From assembly GCA_902599555.1 (NCBI GenBank), contig CACKFQ010000004.1, positions 1 through 44,453 of the forward strand: a stretch of DNA of 44,453 bases, given 5' to 3'. A model generated the notes under the pieces. The model saw only the letters and a program-made list of their open reading frames with translations, was not told the DNA's origin and did not search any database. The DNA is from an uncultured Candidatus Actinomarina sp. (GTDB taxonomy: Bacteria; Actinomycetota; Acidimicrobiia; Actinomarinales; Actinomarinaceae). A program made the position numbers and the translations under genes. Within the stretch, counting starts at the first letter, position 1, and the number at the start of each line of letters is the position of its first letter. Shown piece by piece: positions 18,958-28,929 of the stretch.

Positions 18958-21390
18958 TCCGTTTACAGATAGTAATAAAGAATTATTTTCTACTGAATTA
19001 AGTTTACGTATTTTTAATTTTTTCATAAGTGTTATCTGAATTAGAGACAACGGGTCTAAATATGCATTTCTTATATTTAAAGTATTTTTTAAAATTTTAT
19101 TATCTTCTAACAGTTCGTCTATCTTTTTTATGTTCTTAATAGATTTATTTGCTAATTGTGATTCTTTAATAATTTTTTTATAAATCTTTAGTGCGTCCTC
19201 ATCAAGAAGTTCATCAACGTATCGTTTAGCTATTTTTAGATCAGATTTCGAGAGAGTCATTTCAATATTGCTAATTAAATTCTGCATAAAGTCTGAATTT
19301 TTATATATTTTTCTTACATAATTAATACCATATTTTTCAATCATGAAGTTCAATGCTGTTCCTGATCCATACCAACCTGTTAATGTATTTCTAGTTTGAG
19401 CCCATCCAAATACCCAAGGAATAGCTCTGTAATTTTGTAAAGTCTTCACATTTTTGGTTCGCTTTGTGGGCCTTGATCCAATATTCAATGTAGAAAGAAG
19501 TTTTACGGGAGTTCCCATTTCAAAGTAATCTATGAGATTTGGATCAGTAAAAAAAGACCTATATTCTTCATATGACTTATCTGAAAGCTCCTGTAAGAAT
19601 TCCTGATTTGGTATTTTTACCTTTAATTTATTTCCTGATTCATTAATAAAAGCAACCGAACCAAGTTTAATATTTTCAAAACCAAGATATGCTGTTGAAT
19701 ACTTATCTGAGACTACTTCACCTTGTTCTGTATATCTTATTTGAGATGATACAGTGCCCTTTGGTTGTGCAGAGATTGAATTGTAGGTAGGGCCCCCTCC
19801 TCTACTAATAGTTCCCCCTCTGCCATGAAAAAATGTAACATTTACATTATTTGATAAACCCTCTTTAAATAAATTAATTTGAGCTTTGTAAACAGTCCAT
19901 TGTGAAGAGATTATTCCACCATCTTTATTTGAATCGGAATAGCCAAGCATAACTTCTTGACTGTTATTTTTATATTTTTCTATAAATGATTTGTATTGTC
20001 TGGTTAGAAATAGTTTTTCCAAAATTATATGAGATTTTTGTAGTTCCTCAATTTCTTCAATTAAGGGTGTTATTGAAGGAATATTTTCTATAGGCATATG
20101 CTTTTTACATACATTAAACAGATTTAAGACATCACTTTCTGAACTTGTCATTGAGAGAATTATTGAATTAAATACTTTGTTACCATAGATTTTTTGAAGT
20201 TCAGGTATTTCTTTTATCAATTCTTCAAAATCAAAGTACTCCCTCCCAGACTGAGCATTAATTACTGAAGAGTTTTGCCTGATATCCAAAGACACACCAT
20301 GAAATTCAAATTGATAAACCATTTCGATAAAATTATCTAATTTTGTATTTTTGATTTTTGTTCCAAATATTTTTAGAACACTATTTTGAAATAATAAAAT
20401 ATCTTCAAGAAATTCATGAAAATATTTATAACCTTTCTTGTTTTTTTGAAAATTATCCAATCTATGAAAAACTAATGAAAGAAATATGCGGAAAGGCTCA
20501 TCAAAATTTACGCGTTTGTAATGTTTATATTCTTTTGGAAGAATTTTTTTATATTCCTCAATCTTTTTTGTTAACTTTTTTGGACTTTCAACAAAATCTG
20601 TTGAAATACTAAATTCTTCTGAAAACTGAACTATTTGTTCTTTATAGATATTCAATATTTGATTTGAATATATTTTCAATGCCTCTTTGGTTATATTTGT
20701 AGTTACAAATGGATTGCCATCTTTATCAGCACCAACCCATGATCCAAACTTAAGTTTGAAATTTTTTGCATTTCCAGTTATTTCATCATCTTTAATAACT
20801 TTTTTATATACATCTTTATATAAAATATCTAAATAATAAATTAATGATTTTACTTCATCTATTGGATTCGGCTTTGTAGATCGAACTTCTCTTGTGTACC
20901 AAAGTTGAGTAATAAGTGAATTTATTTCACTCATACTATTTGAATTATTGTTTTCAATAATCTCTGCAATTTTATATATTTTTTTTAGAGTTGACTGTCT
21001 AGAGCTTTCAGTGGGATGAGCAGTAAAAACTGGCATAAAAATAAGTTCGTTGTTTGTTTTTTTATTAATTGAAATATTTGAATTTTTTAGAGTATGCTCT
21101 CTAAATACTTGTTCAGCAATATTTGATAAATAAAAGAATATTGTAAATGCTTTAGTAATTATATATATCTCATTTGGTTCAAGAGATTGAAGAGTTTTGA
21201 AAATAGAATCTAAGTATTTATTGTTGTTTGTTTGTCGATATTTTTTAGAATTTAATCGTATATCTTCAACAATTTTAAAATATTTTGCTCCAGCTTGGTC
21301 TTTTATTACATTACCAAGTTCACTACCAAGTATGTTTATAGTTTTTGATAAAGTATCAAAGTTAGGAGTAATTTTATATCCTCTCGGCAT
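18928..21390 (-). CDS. ppc: Phosphoenolpyruvate carboxylase
   Basis: FTAHPTESSRQSTLKKI, KFGSWVGADKDGNPFVT, MLGYSDSNKDGGIISSQW, FFHGRGGTISRGGGPTYNSISAQP, RAIPWVFGWAQTRNTLTGWYG, C-terminal GLAAGLRNTG. Confidence 0.96.
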   Translation of the reverse strand: MPRGYKITPNFDTLSKTINILGSELGNVIKDQAGAKYFKIVEDIRLNSKKYRQTNNNKYLDSIFKTLQSLEPNEIYIITKAFTIFFYLSNIAEQVFREHTLKNSNISINKKTNNELIFMPVFTAHPTESSRQSTLKKIYKIAEIIENNNSNSMSEINSLITQLWYTREVRSTKPNPIDEVKSLIYYLDILYKDVYKKVIKDDEITGNAKNFKLKFGSWVGADKDGNPFVTTNITKEALKIYSNQILNIYKEQIVQFSEEFSISTDFVESPKKLTKKIEEYKKILPKEYKHYKRVNFDEPFRIFLSLVFHRLDNFQKNKKGYKYFHEFLEDILLFQNSVLKIFGTKIKNTKLDNFIEMVYQFEFHGVSLDIRQNSSVINAQSGREYFDFEELIKEIPELQKIYGNKVFNSIILSMTSSESDVLNLFNVCKKHMPIENIPSITPLIEEIEELQKSHIILEKLFLTRQYKSFIEKYKNNSQEVMLGYSDSNKDGGIISSQWTVYKAQINLFKEGLSNNVNVTFFHGRGGTISRGGGPTYNSISAQPKGTVSSQIRYTEQGEVVSDKYSTAYLGFENIKLGSVAFINESGNKLKVKIPNQEFLQELSDKSYEEYRSFFTDPNLIDYFEMGTPVKLLSTLNIGSRPTKRTKNVKTLQNYRAIPWVFGWAQTRNTLTGWYGSGTALNFMIEKYGINYVRKIYKNSDFMQNLISNIEMTLSKSDLKIAKRYVDELLDEDALKIYKKIIKESQLANKSIKNIKKIDELLEDNKILKNTLNIRNAYLDPLSLIQITLMKKLKIRKLNSVENNSLLLSVNGLAAGLRNTG

Positions 21391-22636
21391 TCAAAATTGT
21401 AAAGCTTCCAGTGGTGTCGAATATCAATGATTTGATATTTTCAAAATCTATGTCATTAAAAGACGTATGTGGTGTGTGAATAATAACCATATCATAATTT
21501 GATACACCTTCTAAATCTTGTTCCTTAAATATACTTTGTTTATTTACTATCAATTCATCAACGTATGGATCATAAAAAGAAACTTCTACGCTTTTATCCA
21601 GAAGGGATTCGATTATATCAATTGCTGGCGACTCCCTGATGTCACCAATATCTTTTTTATACGCTACGCCTAGTAATAGTATTTTGGAATTTTTCAAAAG
21701 AATTTCTTTTTTGTTCATTAATTCACTAATTCTAGAAATGACATAATTTGGCATTGAATTGTTTATCTCTTGAGCTAATTCGACAAAACGGACAGGTTGT
21801 CCAATTTGTCGAGTTTTAAAAGACAAATATTTTGGATCAATTGGAATGCAATGACCTCCTACTCCTGGTCCAGGCCTGAATGATTGAAATCCAAAGGGTT
21901 TTGTTTTTGCTGCGTCTACTACTTCCCAAATATCTATGTCTAACATGTTTGACAATATCGCAAGTTCATTAACCATTGCAATATTTACTTGCCTATATGT
22001 ATTCTCAACTAACTTAACCATTTCTGCTTCTCTTGTACCAGAGACTTCAACGACTTCGTCAATTATCGAATTGTAAAATTCTGATATTTTTTTAAGTGAT
22101 GTTTCATTTATGCCACTAACAATTTTTGGTGTATTTTTAAAAGTCCATTCTTTGTTGCCAGGATCTATCCTTTCAGGGGAGTATCCGAGTAAAAAATCTT
22201 CTCCAGCTACCAAACTTGAAATTTTTTCAAGTATTGGCTTCACTATTTCTAATGTAGTTCCAGGGTAAGTAGTAGATTCTAGGATTATTATCTGGCCTTT
22301 TTTTAAATTTTTGGCAATACTTTTTGTTGCAGTCTCAACATAGCTTAGGTCAGGCTGATAATCGGTTAACGGAGTTGGAACACTAATTACTATGTACTCT
22401 GATTCTCCTAAAACACTTGAATCAGAAGTAATCATAAGATCTTTAGAAAGTGCATCTTGAAGTACCTTATCTGAAATGTCTTCAACGTGAGACATGGACT
22501 TGTTGAGGCTATCAACTACAGACTCATTTATGTCATATCCAGCTACTTTGAGCTTACTATTTGCTGCTTCAATAGCTAAGGGCAAACCAACATAGCCTAA
22601 TCCAATTACTGCTAAATTATATTTAAATTTACTCAT
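21374..22636 (-). CDS. Nucleotide-sugar dehydrogenase, UDP-GlcNAc/ManNAc 6-dehydrogenase type (WbpA/WecC-like)
   Basis: NLAVIGLGYVGLPLAIEAA, VISVPTPL, ESTTYPGTT, GYSPERIDPGN, FRPGPGVGGHCIPIDP (catalytic Cys), LLLGVAYKKDIGDIRESPA. Confidence 0.92.
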   Translation of the reverse strand: MSKFKYNLAVIGLGYVGLPLAIEAANSKLKVAGYDINESVVDSLNKSMSHVEDISDKVLQDALSKDLMITSDSSVLGESEYIVISVPTPLTDYQPDLSYVETATKSIAKNLKKGQIIILESTTYPGTTLEIVKPILEKISSLVAGEDFLLGYSPERIDPGNKEWTFKNTPKIVSGINETSLKKISEFYNSIIDEVVEVSGTREAEMVKLVENTYRQVNIAMVNELAILSNMLDIDIWEVVDAAKTKPFGFQSFRPGPGVGGHCIPIDPKYLSFKTRQIGQPVRFVELAQEINNSMPNYVISRISELMNKKEILLKNSKILLLGVAYKKDIGDIRESPAIDIIESLLDKSVEVSFYDPYVDELIVNKQSIFKEQDLEGVSNYDMVIIHTPHTSFNDIDFENIKSLIFDTTGSFTILNAERI

Positions 22637-22638
22637 AT

Positions 22639-23718
22639 CTAACCAAATAAAATTTGAAAAATTCTATCTGAGGTTTCACCATCCCAATATTTAATTTTTG
22701 CTTCATTTGAAATTTTACTGCCTAAAACATTATTTATTTCATTAATTATATTTTCCTTATTAGTACCAATAACTTTATTGGTCCCTTCTTGAACTGTTAT
22801 TGGTCTTTCTGTTTCTTCTCTTAGTGTTAAACAATTAATGCCTAAATATGTTGTTTCTTCTTGTATTCCTCCAGAATCAGTAAGGACTAAGTCACATCCA
22901 TAAACAAGAGACATGAAGTCAATATATGATAATGGATCAATCAGAATAACATTTGAAAGCTCGATATTATTGTTTTCAATATAATTTTTAAGCCTTGGAT
23001 GGGCTGGAAGAATAACTTGATAGTAATCTGTAAAATTACTGATTGCATCAAAAACATTATTTAAAATGTCGTCATTTAAATTTGCTGGTCTGTGTAAAGT
23101 AACAACAAAATATGGTTTATTTATATTTAAATTTTTTTTAATATCTTCAGAATTATTTATAATTTTTGATTTATTTTTAGCTAGAGTGTCAATCATAATA
23201 TTTCCAACATTATGAATTTTGCCTGACGATACTTTTTCTTTTAATAAGTTTTCTTTTGCATCTTCAGATGGTATTAATAATAAATCACTGATTGCGTCTA
23301 CCATAATTCTGTTACGTTCCTCTGGCATACCTAAATTATTTGATCGTAGACCTGATTCAACATGAAATAAATAAAGGTCTGATTGTTTTGCGGCTATGGA
23401 AGCAGCTAAGGTGGAAGTTACATCACCAAAAACCCCTACTTTACCAATTTCACAGTTATTGAAAATTTTTTGCAACTCTTGAACAATGTATTGAAACTGT
23501 TTACTTTGTGAATCAGAAGGAGCATTTAGGTTTATGTCAGGAGTTCTCATACTAAGATCATCAAAGATGTTTTTAGACATATTTTTGTCGAAATGTTGCC
23601 CTGTATGAATAAATAAAACCTTTTTGTTTTGTTCCTCTATTTTATTTAAAAGTGGTGCTGCCTTAACAAAATTTGGCCTTGTACCTACTACTAAAGCTAT
23701 ATCATATTTATCAGTCAC
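22639..23718 (-). CDS. wecB: UDP-N-acetylglucosamine 2-epimerase (non-hydrolysing), GTG start
   Basis: LVVGTRPNFVKAAPLL, FIHTGQHFDKNMS, HVESGLRSNNLGMPEERNR, VVTLHRPANL, LTDSGGIQEETTYLGINCLTLREETERP. Confidence 0.92.
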   Translation of the reverse strand: MTDKYDIALVVGTRPNFVKAAPLLNKIEEQNKKVLFIHTGQHFDKNMSKNIFDDLSMRTPDINLNAPSDSQSKQFQYIVQELQKIFNNCEIGKVGVFGDVTSTLAASIAAKQSDLYLFHVESGLRSNNLGMPEERNRIMVDAISDLLLIPSEDAKENLLKEKVSSGKIHNVGNIMIDTLAKNKSKIINNSEDIKKNLNINKPYFVVTLHRPANLNDDILNNVFDAISNFTDYYQVILPAHPRLKNYIENNNIELSNVILIDPLSYIDFMSLVYGCDLVLTDSGGIQEETTYLGINCLTLREETERPITVQEGTNKVIGTNKENIINEINNVLGSKISNEAKIKYWDGETSDRIFQILFG

Positions 23719-23727
23719 TACTTTATG

Positions 23728-23733
23728 ATTTTA
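23728..23733 (-). promoter_or_regulatory. Candidate -10 box for the wecB/dehydrogenase/ppc minus-strand unit
   Basis: TAAAAT (minus strand), 9 nt before GTG 23718. Confidence 0.35.
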
Positions 23734-23760
23734 GTGATTAAATAGTTATTAATGTACAAC

Positions 23761-23766
23761 TATCAT
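23761..23766 (+). promoter_or_regulatory. Candidate -10 box for the 23771 glycosyltransferase gene
   Basis: TATCAT, 4 nt before ATG 23771 and exactly 7 nt before the adjacent in-frame GTG 23774. Confidence 0.4.
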
Positions 23767-23770
23767 TGAA

Positions 23771-24736
23771 ATGGTGAGAAAAAAGCTTGTTTTAAATGCT
23801 TGTGGAGTAAAGTCTCTAGGTGGTGTAAAGCTATTTGTAGAAGCTTTTGAATTGTTAGTTGAATCGGGAGCAGAAATAGTTGTTCTATATTCAGAAGAAG
23901 AATTTTACAATGAACTCAAAAATCAATCATTAGAAAATGAATTAATTACTTTTATAAAACTTACTGCTAAAAGATACCTGCACCCATTCTTAGTGCTAAT
24001 AACGAATATTGAGCAACGAAAATTAATTGAAAGCTATGATGCGGTTATTCATTTTGGTAATTTTGGATTCAAAACAAAAAATAAATCATTAGTATTACTC
24101 CAAAATGTATTGCCTTTTGTTCAGCAAAACCTAAAAAATGTTCTTTTAAAATATTTTATAAATAGGAGTATTAAATTTTCGGAATATGTAATAGTTCAAC
24201 TTAAACATATGAATGAAATTATAGAAAAAAAATACAGAGACAAAATCATAGAGATTGGTGAAATTGAAGAAGTAATCGTTGATGCAAGTAATAAGTCAGG
24301 TAAAATTGTTTTTTTTGGTAGTGATATTCCTAATAAAAATTATGACTTTATGGTAAAAGCATTAAAAACCATATCTCTAAACTCTACAATAACAGTTATA
24401 AATCCTCCAAAAAATATAAAAGAATTTAATTGTGTTTATACGGAAACACAAGACCAAACATTGAGTGTGATATCAGAAAATGAAATTTATCTTCATGCAA
24501 GTGAACACGAAACAGTTGGTCTTCCGATTTATGAAGCTCAAAACTTAGGACTAAAAATAATAATACCTAAAAGACCATACTCTGATTACTTTAAGTATGA
24601 AAATGTATTTTTTTATGAATATAAAAATATAGACAGTGCTGTACAAAAAATTGAAGAGGCTAAAAACTTAAAGTTGAAACATTCGAAAGCACTACTTTAT
24701 AACGAAAATTGGTCAAAAATCTTAGAATATGTTTAA
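23771..24736 (+). CDS. Glycosyltransferase, GT4/GT-B-like
   Basis: GKIVFFGSDIPNKNYDFMVKALKTI, YLHASEHETVGLPIYEAQNLGLKIIIP (C-terminal GT-B donor-site region). Confidence 0.75.
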   Translation: MVRKKLVLNACGVKSLGGVKLFVEAFELLVESGAEIVVLYSEEEFYNELKNQSLENELITFIKLTAKRYLHPFLVLITNIEQRKLIESYDAVIHFGNFGFKTKNKSLVLLQNVLPFVQQNLKNVLLKYFINRSIKFSEYVIVQLKHMNEIIEKKYRDKIIEIGEIEEVIVDASNKSGKIVFFGSDIPNKNYDFMVKALKTISLNSTITVINPPKNIKEFNCVYTETQDQTLSVISENEIYLHASEHETVGLPIYEAQNLGLKIIIPKRPYSDYFKYENVFFYEYKNIDSAVQKIEEAKNLKLKHSKALLYNENWSKILEYV

Positions 24737-25945
24737 CTTTTTTGTTACTGCTTCTGCAGAATAAATATTATTAAACTGCTCTATATCAAATTTATCTATA
24801 TTTTGAAAAACATTAGTCAACTGTTCATTGACAAATAATGGATCTGATTTTTTTGTAACCACTATAAGGTTTTCAAATTTTTCAGATATCTTAATAACAG
24901 GGTCGTTAGCAATTTCTGCAAAATGAATTACTGGTTTTCCTGTAGAAATGTACTCTATAACTTTACTTGGCATTTGTGATGGATTTAAATTACCAATAGA
25001 AAGAAGGCAGTGAAATGATGCACCCATTAATTCTAGGGCTTCATCACGCGACACCATGTCAAAAAATAAGTGCTTATTTTGATCTATTTTGTTTTGTAGG
25101 ATCATATTCTTGGAATCAGGATTTGTGTACCAATGAAATACATAATCTAAATTTTGAAAATATTTTAAAACTTCATCGGGTGATCTAACCCCTTTTGTCA
25201 AAATTCCGAAATAACCAATTTTTATCGGATCTATATTGTAGTTATATGTTTTTGAATTTTGAAAAACATTTTTACTAAATGCACTTATTGGATTTCCAAT
25301 TTCAATTTTTTCATTGCTGATATTAAAAAATTCTTTATGCTCAAGTGAAGCGTCTTTATGAGTGAAAACTATTTGATCTGCCATTTTAAAAAATTTGTTT
25401 TCAAAATAATAATTTAAAGATTTGTAGAAATATTTATTATTTTCAAATGCGTTACTTTTTAAACTGAATGGATCTCCTATATCCATAATCCATTTTTTTC
25501 TTTTATCTTTATTGATAATATAAGCTGCAACATGTGATGAAAAAGGTAAACTAACAGATATTATTGCGTCATAATCAAAATCTATTTTTTTGCGATTTTT
25601 CCATATAGAAAATACCCAAAACATGGTGTAATCTGGCCAAGCAAAAAATTTGTAAAAAAACCTATATATTTTTTTTAACAATTTTAATGATAGATTTTTA
25701 TAGAATAAACCTTGATCTGTGTTGGATTGTTTTCTTAAGCTACTAACTACTCCACTTGCTGTTTTATTTCCTATATATTTAATATTTGAATCTGAACCAT
25801 CTTGTCTTGTTCCAGTAATAACACGAATATTAAAACCTTTTTTTACTAATTCATCATATATTAATTTCCATCGAGTTGTTCTTGGACTTTGATGAGGAAC
25901 AAATTGATGAGTGACAATTAAAATGTTTTTAACTTTATTATTCAT
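24722..25945 (-). CDS. Glycosyltransferase family 4-like
   Basis: ILIVTHQFVPHQSPRTTRW start, IGYFGILTKGVRSPDEVLKYF, LSIGNLNPSQMPSKVIEYISTGKPVIHF. Confidence 0.8.
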   Translation of the reverse strand: MNNKVKNILIVTHQFVPHQSPRTTRWKLIYDELVKKGFNIRVITGTRQDGSDSNIKYIGNKTASGVVSSLRKQSNTDQGLFYKNLSLKLLKKIYRFFYKFFAWPDYTMFWVFSIWKNRKKIDFDYDAIISVSLPFSSHVAAYIINKDKRKKWIMDIGDPFSLKSNAFENNKYFYKSLNYYFENKFFKMADQIVFTHKDASLEHKEFFNISNEKIEIGNPISAFSKNVFQNSKTYNYNIDPIKIGYFGILTKGVRSPDEVLKYFQNLDYVFHWYTNPDSKNMILQNKIDQNKHLFFDMVSRDEALELMGASFHCLLSIGNLNPSQMPSKVIEYISTGKPVIHFAEIANDPVIKISEKFENLIVVTKKSDPLFVNEQLTNVFQNIDKFDIEQFNNIYSAEAVTKKLNIF

Positions 25946-27319
25946 TTATTTTTTCATGGTTACTAAACCAAAGTATATTGCAAGTTGTGAACTTATTTCT
26001 TCTGCCTGAAAGAAAAACATCAATAATATTGTTAAAAGCCCACATAACAAGTAAGCATCTAATATCCCATAGTTCATTAATATCTTGCTAAATATATTTT
26101 TTAAAATAATTAAAAATATAATTACACCAACAATCCCGCCAGAAAAATATAAATTTGCATATAAATTATTGAAGGAGACTATTTGTCCTGGATTTCTATA
26201 TAATAAACTTCCATCTTTAACCTGTTTAGTGATTTCACTAAATTGGGGCGAATACTGGATATTTGAAATTCCTAAGCCTTCACCGAAAATTTTAAACTTT
26301 TGAGTAGAGATATACTCCCCTAATATATCAATGTTTTCAAATCCTCCAATACCACCTGAAGAAATTATAGAAAATCTTTCAAAAACACTTTGATAAATAT
26401 TACTTGAATTTTTAGCTAGATCTTGATCGTCATCATATATTGAACAATCGCATTTATCAGCTGACTCTGGTGGACACATAGATGGATCTAAAGCTGGAAA
26501 CTTATAACCAAAATTATTACCAAAAATACTTATTAAAAAAATAAATATTATTGGTATTACTAATAAAAAATTTAAAGATTTGTTTTTATATAATTCGATG
26601 AAAACAACAACAGAGAAAACTAATACAATACTAATAATTCCAGTAAGACTTCTTGTTAAAACTAATGATGTTAGGGGTATGATCGAAATTAAATACCAAG
26701 CTTTAGATTTTCTAGCCAAATAAAAAATAAGTGGAATTATTGGAGCTACCCAAACTGCTAAAAAACTTGGTTCTCGAAATGTACCATAGTTTCTCAAAAC
26801 AGCACACGCTCTTCTGATTGGTTGAGACCAACCACCTGTACCGGCCCTCGATCTTGTAAAATCTGCAAAATCGAATATATATGAAAAATAAGAATATAGA
26901 GATAAGATAGATATAAAAACACTGACATATGCAACCAATGTTATGACATAGTCCACATTCTTTTTCTTTATGAAATGGATAATCAAAGAAACAATAGAAT
27001 AAAAACTTATAATTTTTAATATCCTGAGGGATATAAACTCAATAAAACTAGTTGTAGCATATTCAGGCATATTGGCTTCAAAAGTAGAAGCTCTAATTAT
27101 TGTTACCAAAGTTAAGTAGTAAAGGAAGTACTTAATCAGAGTTAAGTCAAAAACATACCCCCTAGTACCACTAATTTTTAGATAAACAAAAATTAATACA
27201 TAGATTACCACTCCTATCCAAGACAAAGGAATATTAAAAATTGAAAACGCATCTAGTCCTTCTAAGAAGAAAGCAATCGTAAATAAAAATATCGGTAAGT
27301 TAAGTTTGTCTATTTTCAT
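25946..27319 (-). CDS. O-antigen polymerase/ligase-like (Wzy/WaaL) membrane protein
   Basis: About 10 hydrophobic helices, RNYGTFREPSFLAVWVAPII, large extracytoplasmic loop, position between GT and Wzx in a glycan operon. Confidence 0.78.
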   Translation of the reverse strand: MKIDKLNLPIFLFTIAFFLEGLDAFSIFNIPLSWIGVVIYVLIFVYLKISGTRGYVFDLTLIKYFLYYLTLVTIIRASTFEANMPEYATTSFIEFISLRILKIISFYSIVSLIIHFIKKKNVDYVITLVAYVSVFISILSLYSYFSYIFDFADFTRSRAGTGGWSQPIRRACAVLRNYGTFREPSFLAVWVAPIIPLIFYLARKSKAWYLISIIPLTSLVLTRSLTGIISIVLVFSVVVFIELYKNKSLNFLLVIPIIFIFLISIFGNNFGYKFPALDPSMCPPESADKCDCSIYDDDQDLAKNSSNIYQSVFERFSIISSGGIGGFENIDILGEYISTQKFKIFGEGLGISNIQYSPQFSEITKQVKDGSLLYRNPGQIVSFNNLYANLYFSGGIVGVIIFLIILKNIFSKILMNYGILDAYLLCGLLTILLMFFFQAEEISSQLAIYFGLVTMKK

Positions 27320-28929
27320 GAGAACCTTTTATACCCCTCGGAAAATTTTACTTTCACTCCACTATTTTGTTCTCCCCATGAAGTATATTCTTCTAATTCA
27401 ACATCCTTAGATAAATCTTCTATCGTAATAAATCCATTGGCAATAGAGACTTTTCTATAAATTCTTTTTCCATTGAATTCTGCAAACCCTAAAAAATTAT
27501 TGTTGTCAAATGTTATAACTTCTCCATCACCCATGTAATTTAGCTTAAAACAATCAAACTCATTCTCTTTTGGAAATTTTAATTTAACATTGGGCCCCCA
27601 ATGAAAATCAAGAGATCTAAAACTATTCCTAAGTTGAATGTCATCTGTATAAGTTCCTGTTCCTGGATCTCTCGCAATCCAATTATCATTTGTGAAACAT
27701 TCGATTGAAAGTTGATCATAGTGTGAATGACCACCAATTCCATTCTGGCCAATAGGACCACATCTTAAGCTAAAGTATTCATCTTCATTTCTCCATACAT
27801 ATAAACCAAAATCCTTAAAACAAAATGTTTGATATTCCTTTGTAAATACCTTTATAGGTTTATGACTCGCTCTGTAGTAGTTATCAAATGTAGGAGGAGG
27901 ATTATTTATTTGCTTCCTAAATTTTGATTCTATTTTGCTAAAGTCTTCTTCCTTATAAAGATTCCCAATTAAATCTATTAACCAGGTCATTTTTAAAGGC
28001 ATACTTTCACTAAATCCAAAATAAAATAATCTACCGGAATCATTGTCACCAATTTGAGACAACTCACCATTGTTCATTAATTTTGATAAAAATACTCGAT
28101 TTGATTTAATGATCTCATCTAGCCTTTGAATTATGATTGAATTTTTGTCAACTTCCTCAATTGAAAGCTTACAAATTATCAATGCCTCTGTGACGAATGC
28201 AGCATAATGAGATGAACCTTCAAAACTAGTTCCGTCTTCATAAAATTGATTTTGTAACTCTGACAATAACTCATCATGATAAAATTTATATTCTTCATCA
28301 CCTTTATCGAATGAAAATGTTGCAATTGTTAACAAAATTGATGTAAGTTCAATTAAATAATGATTTCCAACAACATTCCCCACGTTTTCTAAATTGCTTT
28401 TTATGAATTCATAATGTTGACTTATATAAGCAGATAATAAATCTTTATTATTTCCCAAAATTTCAGGAATTTGATTATTTTTTTCTATTGATAGAAAGTG
28501 AAATATTAAATTGATATTTCTAATGGCAACATCCATGGGACTATTCCAATAAATTTTTGGAAACTTGTTAACATCAATTTTTCCTTTTTTTAATTTTTGT
28601 AAATACTGTAGTCTTGAAGCTTCATAGGGAACCTTTACATCTGCTTTATTAAAAAAAGCTGGTTTTAACTTTCTATTGGAAAAATCAAAATTTGTAAATA
28701 TGTCTTCAGATAACTCATATTTATCTGTGACCATACCAAAAATTTTTAGATTTTTATTAAGGTCAATTTCTTCTTCTGCATCAGATTTGCAATGGTCATA
28801 TATAAAGTTTTGATATGTTGTATTTTTTCTAGTAAATATTTTAAAATCAGATGGTATTTGAATATCTGATGTGAAAAGACATTTTAGGTTGTATTTAATT
28901 TTTCTTAAAAATGTTTTGAAACTACTCAT
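27316..28929 (-). CDS. Heparinase II/III-family protein
   Basis: YEDGTSFEGSSHYAAFVTEAL, SQIGDNDSGRLF, GQNGIGGHSHYDQLSIECFTNDNWIARDPGTGTYTDD. Confidence 0.88.
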   Translation of the reverse strand: MSSFKTFLRKIKYNLKCLFTSDIQIPSDFKIFTRKNTTYQNFIYDHCKSDAEEEIDLNKNLKIFGMVTDKYELSEDIFTNFDFSNRKLKPAFFNKADVKVPYEASRLQYLQKLKKGKIDVNKFPKIYWNSPMDVAIRNINLIFHFLSIEKNNQIPEILGNNKDLLSAYISQHYEFIKSNLENVGNVVGNHYLIELTSILLTIATFSFDKGDEEYKFYHDELLSELQNQFYEDGTSFEGSSHYAAFVTEALIICKLSIEEVDKNSIIIQRLDEIIKSNRVFLSKLMNNGELSQIGDNDSGRLFYFGFSESMPLKMTWLIDLIGNLYKEEDFSKIESKFRKQINNPPPTFDNYYRASHKPIKVFTKEYQTFCFKDFGLYVWRNEDEYFSLRCGPIGQNGIGGHSHYDQLSIECFTNDNWIARDPGTGTYTDDIQLRNSFRSLDFHWGPNVKLKFPKENEFDCFKLNYMGDGEVITFDNNNFLGFAEFNGKRIYRKVSIANGFITIEDLSKDVELEEYTSWGEQNSGVKVKFSEGYKRFS

